A stretch of DNA of 64,000 nt, from NCBI RefSeq assembly GCF_904842695.1, contig NZ_CAJGWQ010000004.1, positions 62,001 through 126,000 of the forward strand, given 5' to 3'. Below the pieces are notes generated by a model. It was not told where the DNA came from. It did no database searches and worked only from the letters and a program-made list of their open reading frames with translations. This document shows, one piece after another, positions 42,302-52,605 of this stretch (position 1 is its first letter; every line of letters begins with the position of its first letter). The stretch is from Gulosibacter hominis. GTDB taxonomy: Bacteria; Actinomycetota; Actinomycetes; Actinomycetales; Microbacteriaceae. The translations under genes and the position numbers were made by a program.

Positions 42302-42673
42302 TCATTCAGTCGCAGCCTGGTCCATCAACGCCCGGCGCCGTTCAGCGTCAGCGGCCGCTTTCAAACACCACAGCCAAAGCGCCGTAAAAATGCCGCCCAC
42401 AACCCACATCGAGCCGTGCACAAATCCCAGCAGCATCAGCGCGATTTCGAGTCCCAGCAGAAACCACTTCCCCCAGTGGCGCCGCAGCGTAACCACGGCC
42501 ACAATCATCAGCACGATGTAACCGGCAGTGCCGCCCAGCGCCACCGCCGGCGGCAGTGCCTTGAGTCCGAACAGCGCCATGCCGGCACAGAACACCGACA
42601 CCACCTGGAACGCAACCAGAATTGACCCCAGCTGCTCAATCAGTGATCGCGATCGACGCGGTCGCGCGCTCAT
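42302..42673 (-). CDS. DUF4233 membrane protein
   Basis: The 123-residue protein has four hydrophobic segments: SILVAFQVVSVFCAGMALFG, AVALGGTAGYIVLMIVAVVTL, WFLLGLEIALMLLGFVHG and MWVVGGIFTALWLWCL, each near one membrane width. DUF4233 proteins are almost always encoded after folC in actinobacteria, as here (4-bp overlap). The function is unknown. A basic N-terminus (SARPRRSRS) probably faces the cytoplasm. Confidence 0.85.
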   Translation of the reverse strand: MSARPRRSRSLIEQLGSILVAFQVVSVFCAGMALFGLKALPPAVALGGTAGYIVLMIVAVVTLRRHWGKWFLLGLEIALMLLGFVHGSMWVVGGIFTALWLWCLKAAADAERRRALMDQAATE

Positions 42674-44379
42674 GCCTCACCTTCCTCATCAGTGGCGGTC
42701 GGCCCCACAACGAGCGGCGCTTCTCCCGCCGCGGCAGCCCGCCAGCCCTCACGCTGGGCAATTGCCACCGCATCCCCAATCAACGTAATCGAACCGGTAA
42801 TCAACACCCCGCTCGATGCGTCGACGCCAAGCTCGGCGGCCAGCTGCCGGGCAGTATCAAATGCGTCAACATCACGTTCAATAACTGTCAGCTGTTTGCG
42901 GTCGGCAACCTCATCACCCAGCACCTCCCGCACCTGCTCCCCCAGCTGCCAAGCGTCGATCGCCCGCGGCGAATCCGATTGGGTCACGATGATGCGCGTA
43001 GCAACGTCGGCCAGCGGCGGCACGATCCCCGCCACATCCTTGTCGGCCAGCACGCCGAGCACCAGCACGAGCTCGTCAAACGAAAACACCTCGCGCATCG
43101 CTTCGGCGAGATGCTCGGCAGCATGCGGGTTGTGGCAGGCATCCACCACCACACTCGGCTCGGTGCCGATCAGCTCGAGCCGCCCTGGCGAGCGTGCCTC
43201 CAGCAGCCCCTCGGCAAGTGCATCCTCGTCGAGTTCACGGTCGAGCAGCTGCTCCACCGCGGCCATTGCCAGCGCCACATTGTCGGCCTGATAGCTACCG
43301 AGCAAGCGCACCGCCTGCGGTGCATACTCGGCGCGAGTGCCGCGCACCGCCACATACCGACCGCCCACCGCAGGTTTATCGCTCAACACCGCGAAATCTT
43401 CGGTGGCAAATTTCACCGGCACCTGCAGCATTTCAGCCGCCCGCCGCAGCTCGGCAGCAGCGTCCTCGGGCTGCGCCGCCGAAACCACGGTCGAACCCGG
43501 TTTGATAATTCCGGCTTTCGTGCGCGCAATCTCGGCGATAGTGTCGCCGAGGCGGCCGCGGTGGTCGAGCGAGATCGGTGCAAACACCGCCACATCCGCA
43601 TCGGCGACGTTGGTTGAATCCCATTCGCCGCCCATCCCCACCTCGACGATGCCAACGTCGATCGTGGCGTCGGTAAAGCACGCATAGGCCAGCACCGTGA
43701 GCGCCTCAAAAAACGTCAACGCGGGTTTATCAGCGCGCTCAAGCTCGGCATCAACCAGCCCAATAATGGGTTCAATATCGCGCCAAACGGTCGCCAGCTG
43801 CTCATCGCTGACCGGCTCACCGTTGATGCAGATGCGCTCGTTGATGCGCACCAGGTGCGGGCTCGTCAACAATCCCGTGCGTAGGCCGTGCGCCCGTACG
43901 AGCGCCTCGGTGATACGCGCGGTGGATGATTTGCCATTGGTGCCGGTGATGTGAACCATCGCCCAACCCTCGTGCACATCACCCAGCAGCTCGCAGGCAC
44001 GACGAGTGGCGTCCAACCGCGGCTCGGGCTGCGCCTCACCGGTGCGCGCCAAAAGTTCGTCGTACACCCGCTCGGCCTCAGCCGCCCAGTCGGTTTCGTC
44101 GCGCAAACGCCGCTGCGCGAGTTCCCGCTCGCTCAGCTCATCATCGGGAAGTTCGTCATCTTCTAAATCGAGATCGCGCAGTTCCGCATCCAATTCGAGA
44201 TCGTCGAACGGGGTGCCGCCGAGCAGCCGAGCTAGCTCATCGGCATCGACATCTGGCTCGGCAACCGCTTCGGGCTGCGCCGCCGGGTCGCGGCGAAAAC
44301 TGGCGCCGTCGTGCTTATCGCCTAGCCCACCGGGGCGGCCATATTCGCGGCCGGGCTCATTGCGCTCCGATTCGCTCAC
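42670..44379 (-). CDS. folC: Folylpolyglutamate/dihydrofolate synthase
   Basis: FolC adds glutamate to dihydropteroate or folates, a Mur-ligase-type ATP-dependent reaction. The 569-residue protein has the P-loop ITGTNGKSS at 144-152, [17 protein letters not shown] soon after, and a C-terminal domain with [16 protein letters not shown]. An acidic N-terminal extension of about 95 residues (rich in Glu/Asp/Leu, [16 protein letters not shown]) precedes the normal start region [20 protein letters not shown]; such tails occur in relatives but the role is unknown. It overlaps ileS upstream and DUF4233 downstream by 4 bp each. Confidence 0.95.
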   Translation of the reverse strand: MSESERNEPGREYGRPGGLGDKHDGASFRRDPAAQPEAVAEPDVDADELARLLGGTPFDDLELDAELRDLDLEDDELPDDELSERELAQRRLRDETDWAAEAERVYDELLARTGEAQPEPRLDATRRACELLGDVHEGWAMVHITGTNGKSSTARITEALVRAHGLRTGLLTSPHLVRINERICINGEPVSDEQLATVWRDIEPIIGLVDAELERADKPALTFFEALTVLAYACFTDATIDVGIVEVGMGGEWDSTNVADADVAVFAPISLDHRGRLGDTIAEIARTKAGIIKPGSTVVSAAQPEDAAAELRRAAEMLQVPVKFATEDFAVLSDKPAVGGRYVAVRGTRAEYAPQAVRLLGSYQADNVALAMAAVEQLLDRELDEDALAEGLLEARSPGRLELIGTEPSVVVDACHNPHAAEHLAEAMREVFSFDELVLVLGVLADKDVAGIVPPLADVATRIIVTQSDSPRAIDAWQLGEQVREVLGDEVADRKQLTVIERDVDAFDTARQLAAELGVDASSGVLITGSITLIGDAVAIAQREGWRAAAAGEAPLVVGPTATDEEGEA

Positions 44380-47300
44380 GCGCTCACCTTCTCGACTTCG
44401 ACTTCAAGCGCTCCATAACTGTGCGGGATGCGGGCACGATCAGCTTCGGGTGCCAGGCCGCCACTGATTTGGATTTCGAGGGCGAGCGTTTCACCCGCGA
44501 TCAGTTCGCGGCACGATTCCATTGCGGCAACCGCGGCATCGTCACTGCGCAGGGTGAGCCGGATGCGGTCGCTCACCTCAAGACCGGCAGCCTTACGCGC
44601 ATCCTGCACGGCACGGATCACATCGCGCGCGATGCCCTCGGCGGCAAGTTCGGCAGTCACTTCGCTGTCGAGCACCAGAATTGAGCCGTCATCGAGCAGC
44701 CCCAGCAGCTTGCCCTCAAACTCGTCGGCAATTTCGAGCCGCAGCTCGTACTCGCCCGCCTCGAGCTCGATACCGCCCGAGGTAACCACCCCGTCGGTCA
44801 CGCTCCAATCGCCCGATTTCGAGCCCTTAATCGCCTGCTGCACCTGCTTGCCCAGGCGCGGGCCAGCCGCACGGGCATTCACCTGCAGCACCTGCGAGAC
44901 ACCGTATTCGGCAGCGGCTTCATCGGTGCGGGTGCGGAAATCAACCGAGCGCACGTTGAGCTCATCCGCCACAATCGGGGCAAACCGCGAAAGTTCCTCG
45001 GCGCGGGTCGATAGCACTGTGAGTTGCTGCAGCGGCAGCCGCACTCGCAGCTGATGCTGTTTGCGCAGCGCCAGCCCGCCCGAAACCACGTCGCGCACCG
45101 CGTCCATCGCTGCAACCAGCTCGGTATCGGCAGTAAATTCGTCCGCATCCGGCCAATCGGTCAGATGCACCGAACGGCCACCGGTGAGGCCACGCCACAC
45201 AACCTCGGTGGTAAACGGTGCCAGCGGCGCAGCGACTCGGCACAGTGTTTCGAGCACGGTGAAAAGCGTGTCGAACGCGGCAGTGTCATCGCCGGCCCCA
45301 GCCCAGAAACGGTCACGCGAGCGGCGCACATACCAATTGGTGAGCACATCCGCGAAATCACGCAGCCGCGCCGTAGCATTCGACGCATCCAGCGCCTCTA
45401 GGTCGCGCTCCACACCCGCCACGAGCTCGCGCAGCTTCGCGAGAATGTAGCGGTCGAGCACATCGGCCGAGTCGACCCGACGCTGGGCACGGTAGCCCTG
45501 CTTGTCTGGCCCAAAAGCGCTATTGGCGTAGGTGGTGAAAAAATAGTAGGTCGACCACAGCGGCAACAAGAACTGGCGCGTGGCTTCACGGATGCCCTCT
45601 TCGGTGACGCTGAGGTTACCGCCCCGCAGCACCGGGCTCGACAGCAAAAACCAGCGCATCGCATCCGAACCGTCACGGTCGAACACCTCGTTCACGTTCG
45701 GATAGTTGCGCAGCGACTTCGACATCTTCGCACCGTCAGAGCCGAGCACGATCCCGTGCGAAATCACGCGCTTGAACGCCGGGCGGTGGAAAAGCGCGGT
45801 CGACAGCACGTGCATCACATAGAACCAGCCACGGGTTTGACCGATGTATTCAACAATGAAGTCGGCCGGCGAGTGTTCCCCAAACCACTGCTCGTTTTCA
45901 AACGGATAGTGGAACTGCGCGAACGGCATCGAACCCGAATCGAACCACACATCGAGCACATCGGGGATGCGGCGCATCATCGACTTACCCGTGGGGTCGT
46001 CGGGGTTCGGGCGCACCAGCTCGTCAATCGCCGGGCGGTGCAGGTCGGTGGGGCGCACCCCGAAGTCGCGTTCGAGCTCGTCGAGCGAACCGTAGACGTC
46101 AACGCGCGGATAGTTGGGGTCGTCCGACTTCCACACCGGGATCGGCGAACCCCAGTAGCGGTTACGCGAAATTGACCAGTCGCGCGCCCCGGCCACCCAC
46201 TTACCGAACTGGCCGTGTTTGACGTTATCGGGCACCCACTCGATCTGCTCGTTCAACTCGAGCATCTCGTCACGGAAATCGGTTACGCGCACGAACCAGC
46301 TCGAAACCGCCTTATAAATGAGCGGCTGCTTGCAGCGCCAGCAGTGGGGGTAGGAGTGCACATACGACTTTTGCTGCAAAAGTCGCCGCTCAGCTTTCAG
46401 CTGCTGGATGAGCGGCCGGTTGGCTTCGAACACCTGCTGCCCGGCAACCGGGGTGATGATGTCGAGGAAGCGGCCGCCCGCATCCACCGACAGGATCGTC
46501 GGGATACCCGCCGCGTCACAGGCCACCTTGTCGTCCTCACCGTAGGCCGGTGCCTGGTGTACCACACCGGTGCCGTCGGTGGTGGTGACATAGTCGGCCA
46601 CCAAAATCTGGAAGGCGTTTTCGGTGCCGTATTTTTCGGTGTCGGTGAAGTAGTCCCACAGCGGCTGATAGCGCATCCCGCCCAGTTCGGCGCCGCTGAC
46701 GGTGCGCACGATTGCTTCGCGCGCATCAGCTTCGCTTTCGTAGCCGAGTTCTTTTGCGTATGCGCCGATACCGGCCTCGGCAAGCAAATACTGGGCTTCA
46801 CCGGCAGCGGCTCCGTCACTTGCACCGGTGGGTCCGGCTGGCAGCACGGCATAACTGACCTCGGGACCCACCGCGAGCGCCAGGTTCGTTGGCAGCGTCC
46901 ACGGCGTGGTCGTCCAGGCGAGTGCCCGCACACCTTCAAGGCCGGCGGCGGATGCACTATCTCCCGTCAGCGGGAAGGTAACGGTAACGGTGTTGTCCTG
47001 CCGGTCTTGATAGACGTCATCGTCCATCCGCAGTTCGTGGTTCGACAGCGGAGTTTCGTCTTTCCAGCAGTATGGCAGCACCCGGAAGCCTTCGTAGGCC
47101 AGGCCCTGATCGTAGAGCTGTTTGAATGCCCAGATCACCGACTCCATGTAGGTGATGTCGAGTGTCTTGTAGCCGCCCTCGAAGTCGACCCAGCGGCCCT
47201 GGCGTTCGACGTAGTCTTGCCACTCTTGGGTGTAGCGCAGCACCGAGTCGCGGGCGGCGGCGTTGAATGCGCCCACGCCCATCTGCTCAATCTCGTCTTT

Positions 47301-47669
47301 GGTGGTGATGTCGAGTTGCTTCATCGCCTCGAGCTCGGCGGGCAGACCGTGTGTGTCCCAGCCGAACACCCGCGGCACCTGGCAGCCCCGCATCGTGAAG
47401 TAGCGCGGGAAGACGTCTTTGGCGTAGCCGGTGAGCAGGTGGCCGTAGTGTGGCAGCCCGTTCGCGAACGGCGGGCCGTCGTAGAACACCCACTCGGGCG
47501 CGCCGGCGCGCTGGTCAATGGATGCGGCGAAGGTCTGGTCTTCGCGCCAAAATTCGAGCACGCGCTCTTCGAGTTCGGGGAACCGCACCGATGGGGTTAC
47601 GGGCATCGCGCCCGGACCAAATGAGTTGGCGGGATAGACGGCGCGGTTGCGCTCAGCCGAGTCGGTCAT
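44376..47669 (-). CDS. ileS: Isoleucyl-tRNA synthetase (eukaryote-like type)
   Basis: This enzyme charges tRNA-Ile. The 1097-residue protein has HYGH at 74-77, WDTHGLPAE, the CP1 editing domain (about 190-400) and KMSKS near 645. Length, the spacing of the catalytic core, and absence of the C-terminal zinc finger of the E. coli enzyme place it in the eukaryote-like class 2, which is generally less sensitive to mupirocin (family knowledge). ATG 47669 is preceded by CAGGAG in the T-box leader, which controls access to that site. It heads ileS-folC-DUF4233-ndk. Confidence 0.96.
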   Translation of the reverse strand: MTDSAERNRAVYPANSFGPGAMPVTPSVRFPELEERVLEFWREDQTFAASIDQRAGAPEWVFYDGPPFANGLPHYGHLLTGYAKDVFPRYFTMRGCQVPRVFGWDTHGLPAELEAMKQLDITTKDEIEQMGVGAFNAAARDSVLRYTQEWQDYVERQGRWVDFEGGYKTLDITYMESVIWAFKQLYDQGLAYEGFRVLPYCWKDETPLSNHELRMDDDVYQDRQDNTVTVTFPLTGDSASAAGLEGVRALAWTTTPWTLPTNLALAVGPEVSYAVLPAGPTGASDGAAAGEAQYLLAEAGIGAYAKELGYESEADAREAIVRTVSGAELGGMRYQPLWDYFTDTEKYGTENAFQILVADYVTTTDGTGVVHQAPAYGEDDKVACDAAGIPTILSVDAGGRFLDIITPVAGQQVFEANRPLIQQLKAERRLLQQKSYVHSYPHCWRCKQPLIYKAVSSWFVRVTDFRDEMLELNEQIEWVPDNVKHGQFGKWVAGARDWSISRNRYWGSPIPVWKSDDPNYPRVDVYGSLDELERDFGVRPTDLHRPAIDELVRPNPDDPTGKSMMRRIPDVLDVWFDSGSMPFAQFHYPFENEQWFGEHSPADFIVEYIGQTRGWFYVMHVLSTALFHRPAFKRVISHGIVLGSDGAKMSKSLRNYPNVNEVFDRDGSDAMRWFLLSSPVLRGGNLSVTEEGIREATRQFLLPLWSTYYFFTTYANSAFGPDKQGYRAQRRVDSADVLDRYILAKLRELVAGVERDLEALDASNATARLRDFADVLTNWYVRRSRDRFWAGAGDDTAAFDTLFTVLETLCRVAAPLAPFTTEVVWRGLTGGRSVHLTDWPDADEFTADTELVAAMDAVRDVVSGGLALRKQHQLRVRLPLQQLTVLSTRAEELSRFAPIVADELNVRSVDFRTRTDEAAAEYGVSQVLQVNARAAGPRLGKQVQQAIKGSKSGDWSVTDGVVTSGGIELEAGEYELRLEIADEFEGKLLGLLDDGSILVLDSEVTAELAAEGIARDVIRAVQDARKAAGLEVSDRIRLTLRSDDAAVAAMESCRELIAGETLALEIQISGGLAPEADRARIPHSYGALEVEVEKVSA

Positions 47670-47683
47670 GAGTGGTGGTCTCC

Positions 47684-47880
47684 TGAAACAGTGGGGTGCT
47701 GGCTGGTTCAGGGACGCTTTCGCGCGGTACCACCCCGATTGCGACGCTACTGCATCACCGCTCGTTCGTTGGCTGTAACGGGCCAGACCCGTTCGGTTCT
47801 ACTTGGCACACCGATTGGCACGCTGTTCTTCCGAAGACTCCCCGTTGATAGCGGATCATCGTCAATAGCACCGAGTCTAC
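47684..47880 (-). ncRNA. Translational T-box riboswitch for ileS
   Basis: The leader carries the conserved T-box bulge sequence GGGTGGTACCGCG (minus strand, 47723-47735), which pairs with the free acceptor end of uncharged tRNA. Further upstream lies a stem I region with an ATC isoleucine triplet at 47849-47847 as probable specifier (CTATCAACGGGGAG). Downstream, the ileS ribosome site CAGGAG lies in a segment able to pair with the region after the T-box, and no intrinsic terminator is visible. This matches the actinobacterial ileS T-boxes that control translation initiation. Boundaries are approximate. Confidence 0.92.
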
Positions 47881-48063
47881 TGGATTTCGCACAGTTCGCA
47901 CGCGCGAGTTGTTGTGCCCGAGCTGCAATTAAATGGCGTTCGGATGATTCGTATCAGTGGGCGTGGGATACTGAAGAGAACGCCATGCGCGTCCTGACCC
48001 AACGCGCAGGAAACGGCCCCGAACGGTCGCACCACCGTCCGACGAAGGAGAAGGCAGACCAGC

Positions 48064-49908
48064 ATGAACTCAACGCATACTCCGGTGAATCCGAACGACA
48101 TCCCCCAGCTGTCGTCGAACTCCGACGTCAACGCCTGGGTTGTGAGTATCGCTGAACTGACCAAACCGAATCAGGTTGTCTGGTGCGACGGTTCGGAAGC
48201 AGAGTTTAACCGCCTTACCGAAGAGATGGTCGAGCAGGGCTCGTTGATCCGGCTTAACGAGGAAAAACGCCCCGGCTCGTTCCTGGCACGCTCGGACGCC
48301 GGCGATGTCGCCCGCGTCGAGAGCCGCACCTTTATTTGTTCAGAACGTGAAGAGGATGCCGGCCCCACCAACAACTGGCGCGATCCGGCGCAGATGCGAT
48401 CCGAGTTGAAAAACCTGTTCTCGGGCTCGATGCGCGGCCGCACCATGTATGTGGTGCCGTTCGCGATGGGTCCGCTCGGTGGCAAGATCACCCAGTACGG
48501 CGTGGAGATCACCGACTCGCCCTACGTGGTGGTTTCGATGGCGCTCATGACCCGCTCGGGCACCGCGGCACTCGAATACATCAAGCCCGACACCGATTGG
48601 GTGCCGGCCCTGCACTCGGTGGGCTACCCGCTCACCGATGACGACGGTAACGACCGCCCCGATGTGCCGTGGCCCTGCAACTACCAAAAATACATCGCGC
48701 ACTTCCCCGAAACTCGCGAAATCATGTCGTATGGCTCGGGCTACGGCGGCAACGCGCTGCTCGGCAAGAAGTGCTTCGCCCTGCGTATCGCCTCGGTGAT
48801 GGCTCGCGACGAAGGCTGGATGGCTGAGCACATGCTGCTCATCCAGGCCACCAACCCCGAGGGTAAGAAGTACACCATCACCGGCGCCTTCCCCTCGGCA
48901 ACCGGCAAGACCAACCTGGCCATGATGCGACCCAAGGTTGACGGTTGGAAGGTCGAGACTATCGGTGACGATATCGTCTGGATGCGTCCCGGTGACGACG
49001 GCCGTCTTTACGCCATCAACCCCGAGTTCGGCTTTTTCGGCGTCGCACCCGGCACCGGATACGACACGAACCCGGTGGCGATGGAGACCATCTCGAAAAA
49101 CACCATCTTCACCAACGTCGCGCTCACCGATGATGGCGATGTTTGGTGGGAAGGGATGACCGCAGAGCCGCCGGCACACCTCATCGACTGGCAGGGTAAC
49201 GACTGGACCCCCGATTCAGACACCCCGGCAGCACACCCGAACTCACGTTTTACCGTGCGTGCCGACCAGTGCCCCACTATTTCACCCGATTGGGAGGCCG
49301 TTGACGGTGTGCCGGTCGACATCATCCTGTTCGGTGGCCGCCGCCGCACCAATGTGCCGCTCGTCTACCAGTCGAAGGATTGGGACCACGGCTGCTTCCT
49401 CGGCGCCACGCTCGGTTCGGAACGCACCGCTGCCGCCGAGGGCAAGATCGGCGAGCTGCGTCACGACCCGTTCGCCATGCAGCCGTTCGCCGGCTACCAC
49501 ATGGCCGACTACTGGGACCACTGGCTCGAAATGGGCGAACAGCTCGGCGATAAGGCACCCGCGATTTTCCAGGTGAACTGGTTCCGCCGCGGCGAAGACG
49601 GTAGCTTCCTGTGGCCCGGTTTCGGTGACAACATTCGCGCGCTCGACTGGGCGATCCGCCGAGTTGAAGGCGAGGTCGACTACGTTGAAACCCCGATCGG
49701 CAACCTGCCCCGCATCGAAGACATCAACATCGAGGGCATCGACGTGACGCAAGAACAGCTCGAGGAGCTGTTCTCGGTGCCGGTTGAGGGATGGAAGGCC
49801 GAGCTGGTCGAAACCACCAAATACTTCCAGTCGATCGGATCGCGGATCCCCGCCGAGCTGCTCATCCAGCTGGGCGAAGTGCGCGGCGGCTTCAAAGCAA
49901 TCGACTAG
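48064..49908 (+). CDS. pckG: Phosphoenolpyruvate carboxykinase (GTP)
   Basis: PckG converts oxaloacetate and GTP to phosphoenolpyruvate, the first committed step of gluconeogenesis. The 614-residue protein has [22 protein letters not shown] (substrate and metal region, with the conserved Lys), the kinase-1a P-loop [15 protein letters not shown] near 275-289, and the kinase-2 motif [21 protein letters not shown] is a further GTP-type signature. AAGGAGAAGG precedes ATG 48064. A strong terminator follows, so it is monocistronic. It is divergent from ileS with the T-box between. Confidence 0.97.
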   Translation: MNSTHTPVNPNDIPQLSSNSDVNAWVVSIAELTKPNQVVWCDGSEAEFNRLTEEMVEQGSLIRLNEEKRPGSFLARSDAGDVARVESRTFICSEREEDAGPTNNWRDPAQMRSELKNLFSGSMRGRTMYVVPFAMGPLGGKITQYGVEITDSPYVVVSMALMTRSGTAALEYIKPDTDWVPALHSVGYPLTDDDGNDRPDVPWPCNYQKYIAHFPETREIMSYGSGYGGNALLGKKCFALRIASVMARDEGWMAEHMLLIQATNPEGKKYTITGAFPSATGKTNLAMMRPKVDGWKVETIGDDIVWMRPGDDGRLYAINPEFGFFGVAPGTGYDTNPVAMETISKNTIFTNVALTDDGDVWWEGMTAEPPAHLIDWQGNDWTPDSDTPAAHPNSRFTVRADQCPTISPDWEAVDGVPVDIILFGGRRRTNVPLVYQSKDWDHGCFLGATLGSERTAAAEGKIGELRHDPFAMQPFAGYHMADYWDHWLEMGEQLGDKAPAIFQVNWFRRGEDGSFLWPGFGDNIRALDWAIRRVEGEVDYVETPIGNLPRIEDINIEGIDVTQEQLEELFSVPVEGWKAELVETTKYFQSIGSRIPAELLIQLGEVRGGFKAID

Positions 49909-49932
49909 CGAACGTTAACGCATACCAAACTG

Positions 49933-49978
49933 GCGGGGCGGATGATCGAAACCAAATCGATCATCCGCCCCGCTTTTT
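49933..49978 (+). terminator. Rho-independent terminator of pckG
   Basis: A perfect 17-bp stem (49933-49949 with 49957-49973) has a 7-nt loop and is followed by five T. It starts 24 bp after the pckG stop. Confidence 0.95.
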
Positions 49979-50145
49979 GCATCCCTCAAATCCGATTTTT
50001 ACCAGGTCAGCACGATCCCTAGCGGTGCTCCCCGCAACCACCAGCAGCCGCCAGCGAGTGACGACCCGAGCACGTCACCAAAAGTTCAAACAAGCTCCAT
50101 AACTTTGCGGCGCAATCGCACCACAACCGCTGTTGAAGGGTCGTT

Positions 50146-50484
50146 ATGTCGTTGGAAATCTTGAACGGAGAGTTGGTAGAACTCTCGCGGGCGCTCGACA
50201 GTACCGCCGCGGAGGTGGCACCGGCAACTCTGTCCGGCGCGGCCGGTTCGGTTACCGCAGCAATGCCGGGCGCAGCGGCCGGCCAGGTTATGCAATCGGC
50301 AGCGACCACCTACGAGGCCAACCTGCGTCGCTTCGTCGACGCGCTCAACTCGGATGCGACCGCGGCAAGCAGCTCGGATGCCGATTTCAATAGCACCGAC
50401 AGCCACGGTGAGGGCACCTTCAGCAACACCGCGTGGAACAACATCGATTCGGCAGTGAACTACGGCGGGGAGGGCACCCGATGA
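50146..50484 (+). CDS. Small helical WXG100-like partner protein
   Basis: The 112-residue Ala/Ser-rich protein has no signal peptide. It is predicted mostly helical (LVELSRALDSTAAEVAPATL ... YEANLRRFVDALNSD) with a polar tail rich in Asp, Ser and Gly. It resembles the 99-residue protein at 41323: NGE start, central Met-Pro (AAMPGAAAG), F-VDALNSD and SSDADFNSTD at matching places. It overlaps the nuclease effector gene by 4 bp (ATGA), so the two are translated together, like ESX or LXG-partner proteins and their substrates. AAGGG precedes ATG 50146. Confidence 0.78.
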   Translation: MSLEILNGELVELSRALDSTAAEVAPATLSGAAGSVTAAMPGAAAGQVMQSAATTYEANLRRFVDALNSDATAASSSDADFNSTDSHGEGTFSNTAWNNIDSAVNYGGEGTR

Positions 50485-51926
50485 TCAACTGGGCAAGCAT
50501 CCAAACCTGGAATCCCGCGCCCCTGCAGGAAGGCAGCAGCCTGGCCCAGCACCGCGCCAACCAGCTCAGCTCGGCAGCCAGTGAACTGCAAAGCGCCGGT
50601 GGCCGCATCCAGTCGAAGGGTGAAACTGCCGAGGCTGCCCGCAAATCAGCGGGCGAGCACACCGCCACAGCAACGACACTGAGCGGCCAGCTCGACGGGC
50701 TTGATCGGGCACTCGCCCAGGGCGCCGCATCCGTAACGCAGCTGAACACACAGGTGCGGGCCTGCCACACCTTCGCCGCCACCACGGGCATGGTTATCGC
50801 ACCAACCGGCATGGTCAGCATCGGTCCCACCGTCAAAGCCACTGCCGTCGCGCAGCAGGTGGCGATGCGCCTGCCCACCTACACCGCAACACCCGCCTGG
50901 ATTAAAGGCATGGCTGACCAGGCCACGCTCACCGGAATGGTGCAGGCAGCGGTAGCGCAAGCGAACACCATTGACGCTCAGCTGTCAGCCGCTATCGGTA
51001 GTGCGATGAACACCCCGGTGACGACTTCGGCAAACGGCAGCGCCCCGAACATTCAACTGGCCGCGAACTCGATCGACCTCAGTGACGAGCTCGGCGGCTC
51101 GGGCGAGGGAAAGACTCGCGGCAATGTTCCGCAGCTGCCACTCAATGAGAGCGACTACTGGAACCCGCCCGAGGTCAAAAACAAGGTCGATGTGGCCGAA
51201 AAAATCGACCCCAACAAGACCTTCCCGCCAGAGGGATTCAAACTCGAACCCAACACTGCCTACACCGTGCACCAGGGCGGCAACGAGCAGATGCTGCGCG
51301 GCACCTACTACACCGACGAGAACGGCAACATCACCCACGTCGAAGCAAACGCCAGCCGCGAAAAGGGTGCGCCGCTCAACTACGATCTGCGCGAACCGGC
51401 CCCGAACACCACTTACCATGTCATGAACGCGCGGGGTGAAGGGTCAACCACCTATATCACCGACAATCTTGGTCGTACTGAAACGGTCATCATCGACGAC
51501 CTCGACGATAAGAAGGGTGCTCGCCATCCGGGCATCCAGAGCACGATCGGGCAGATGGGCTCGTACGAGGGCGGCAGCAAAGATTCGGGCAACAAGGTGT
51601 ACGACTACAACGGTGGTCACGCGGTTGCCGCTCAATTCGGTGGTATTCGCGAAAACATCAACCTCACCCCGCAGCTGGCCGATGTCAACCAGGCCAATAG
51701 CAATGCCGACTTCCAGAAGAACGGTCCAAACTACGGCCGGCTCGAAAACATGTGGAAGGCCGAGCTTGACAAGGGTAAAGAAGTGGATGTGGTCATCCAT
51801 CACGTCTATGACAGCGACCTACAAAAACAACACAAGCTGATCGACCAGGTGCCCACGAGCTACATCGTTGATTATTCGAGCGACGGCAATATTTCGTCGA
51901 CGTATGTGTTCGACAACACCCCGTAA
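50481..51926 (+). CDS. Polymorphic-toxin-like DNA/RNA non-specific endonuclease
   Basis: The 481-residue protein begins INWASIQTWNPAPLQ and has a helical N-terminal region (1-185) similar in motif order to the DUF1023 effector (NW..I..W, TAEA, VRACHTF, MVIAPTGMVSIG). A Gly/Asn-rich linker leads to a C-terminal domain (about 310-480) of the Endonuclease_NS_2 type. It has YITDNLGRTETV, then YNGGHAVAAQFGG (about 374-386) with the catalytic His in GGH, and NINLTPQLADVNQAN with the metal-binding Asn. It is likely to be exported and to degrade nucleic acid in competitors. The adjacent downstream gene is the probable immunity gene. Confidence 0.82.
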   Translation: MINWASIQTWNPAPLQEGSSLAQHRANQLSSAASELQSAGGRIQSKGETAEAARKSAGEHTATATTLSGQLDGLDRALAQGAASVTQLNTQVRACHTFAATTGMVIAPTGMVSIGPTVKATAVAQQVAMRLPTYTATPAWIKGMADQATLTGMVQAAVAQANTIDAQLSAAIGSAMNTPVTTSANGSAPNIQLAANSIDLSDELGGSGEGKTRGNVPQLPLNESDYWNPPEVKNKVDVAEKIDPNKTFPPEGFKLEPNTAYTVHQGGNEQMLRGTYYTDENGNITHVEANASREKGAPLNYDLREPAPNTTYHVMNARGEGSTTYITDNLGRTETVIIDDLDDKKGARHPGIQSTIGQMGSYEGGSKDSGNKVYDYNGGHAVAAQFGGIRENINLTPQLADVNQANSNADFQKNGPNYGRLENMWKAELDKGKEVDVVIHHVYDSDLQKQHKLIDQVPTSYIVDYSSDGNISSTYVFDNTP

Positions 51927-52053
51927 GCGGGGCGCGGCACCGGTTGCTAAAGAAGCGGTTGATTTGAGGTCGTACCCTAGACAGCGTTCAGACGGCCGGC
52001 CACTGTACAAGCAGTAGCGAGCGCGCGAGTGCGACCAAGAAAGAAGGGGCGGA

Positions 52054-52494
52054 ATGGCTGAAAACGAGACTCCGAGCGGCGGCTTGCTCGACCAGCGCGA
52101 GGCGCTGGTGGCTGTGGCACGCGCGATGTGGGATGTACTGCCGGATGAATATGACAGTGTCACCTGCACCGCAATGGTGATGGGTGGCTTCGGTGAGTAC
52201 CAGCAGCAGGCGCACAGCACGGAAGACAGCAAGGTGATCGGCGCCAGCTATCCGCTCATCAAGGCGGTCACCGAACTGCGTCGAATCATGTACCGCCCCA
52301 AAACCGGCACCTGGTACACCGTGACCTTCCGGCTGGTTCGTCCCGGACAGCTCGAAACCCACTTCGACTACGACGGCGAGCCCGAGTGGACCATGCAGCC
52401 ATCAGACGACTCCTACCGTCAAGACGCCGAGGCCTTCCCGCGCGCCCCCGAGCACACACCCGATTGGATGCGCGCAAAGCTTCAGAGTTCGTAA
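52054..52494 (+). CDS. Probable immunity protein (YezG/DUF600-like)
   Basis: The 146-residue soluble acidic protein lies 127 bp behind the nuclease effector. The central part ELRRIMYRPKTGTWYTVTF, followed by a strand with LETHFDYDGEPEW, follows the YezG/DUF600 antitoxin pattern (helix with LR, then W-Y/T-x-x, then F-x-Y-D). YezG proteins neutralise YeeF-type LXG nuclease toxins in Bacillus. AAGGGGCGGA precedes ATG 52054. Position and family pattern make it the cognate immunity protein, but binding has not been shown. The gap before it may hold a separate promoter, as expected for an immunity gene that must be made ahead of its toxin. Confidence 0.7.
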   Translation: MAENETPSGGLLDQREALVAVARAMWDVLPDEYDSVTCTAMVMGGFGEYQQQAHSTEDSKVIGASYPLIKAVTELRRIMYRPKTGTWYTVTFRLVRPGQLETHFDYDGEPEWTMQPSDDSYRQDAEAFPRAPEHTPDWMRAKLQSS

Positions 52495-52605
52495 CGAGAA
52501 CGTCAGGTAACTCTGGCAGGCTGAAATTGGCTCGTGACTACTGAGCCGCAGCCAGCGGCATCCATGTGGCAGTGGTCGTAACGGGCCCGAACTAAGGAGT
52601 CCCCC

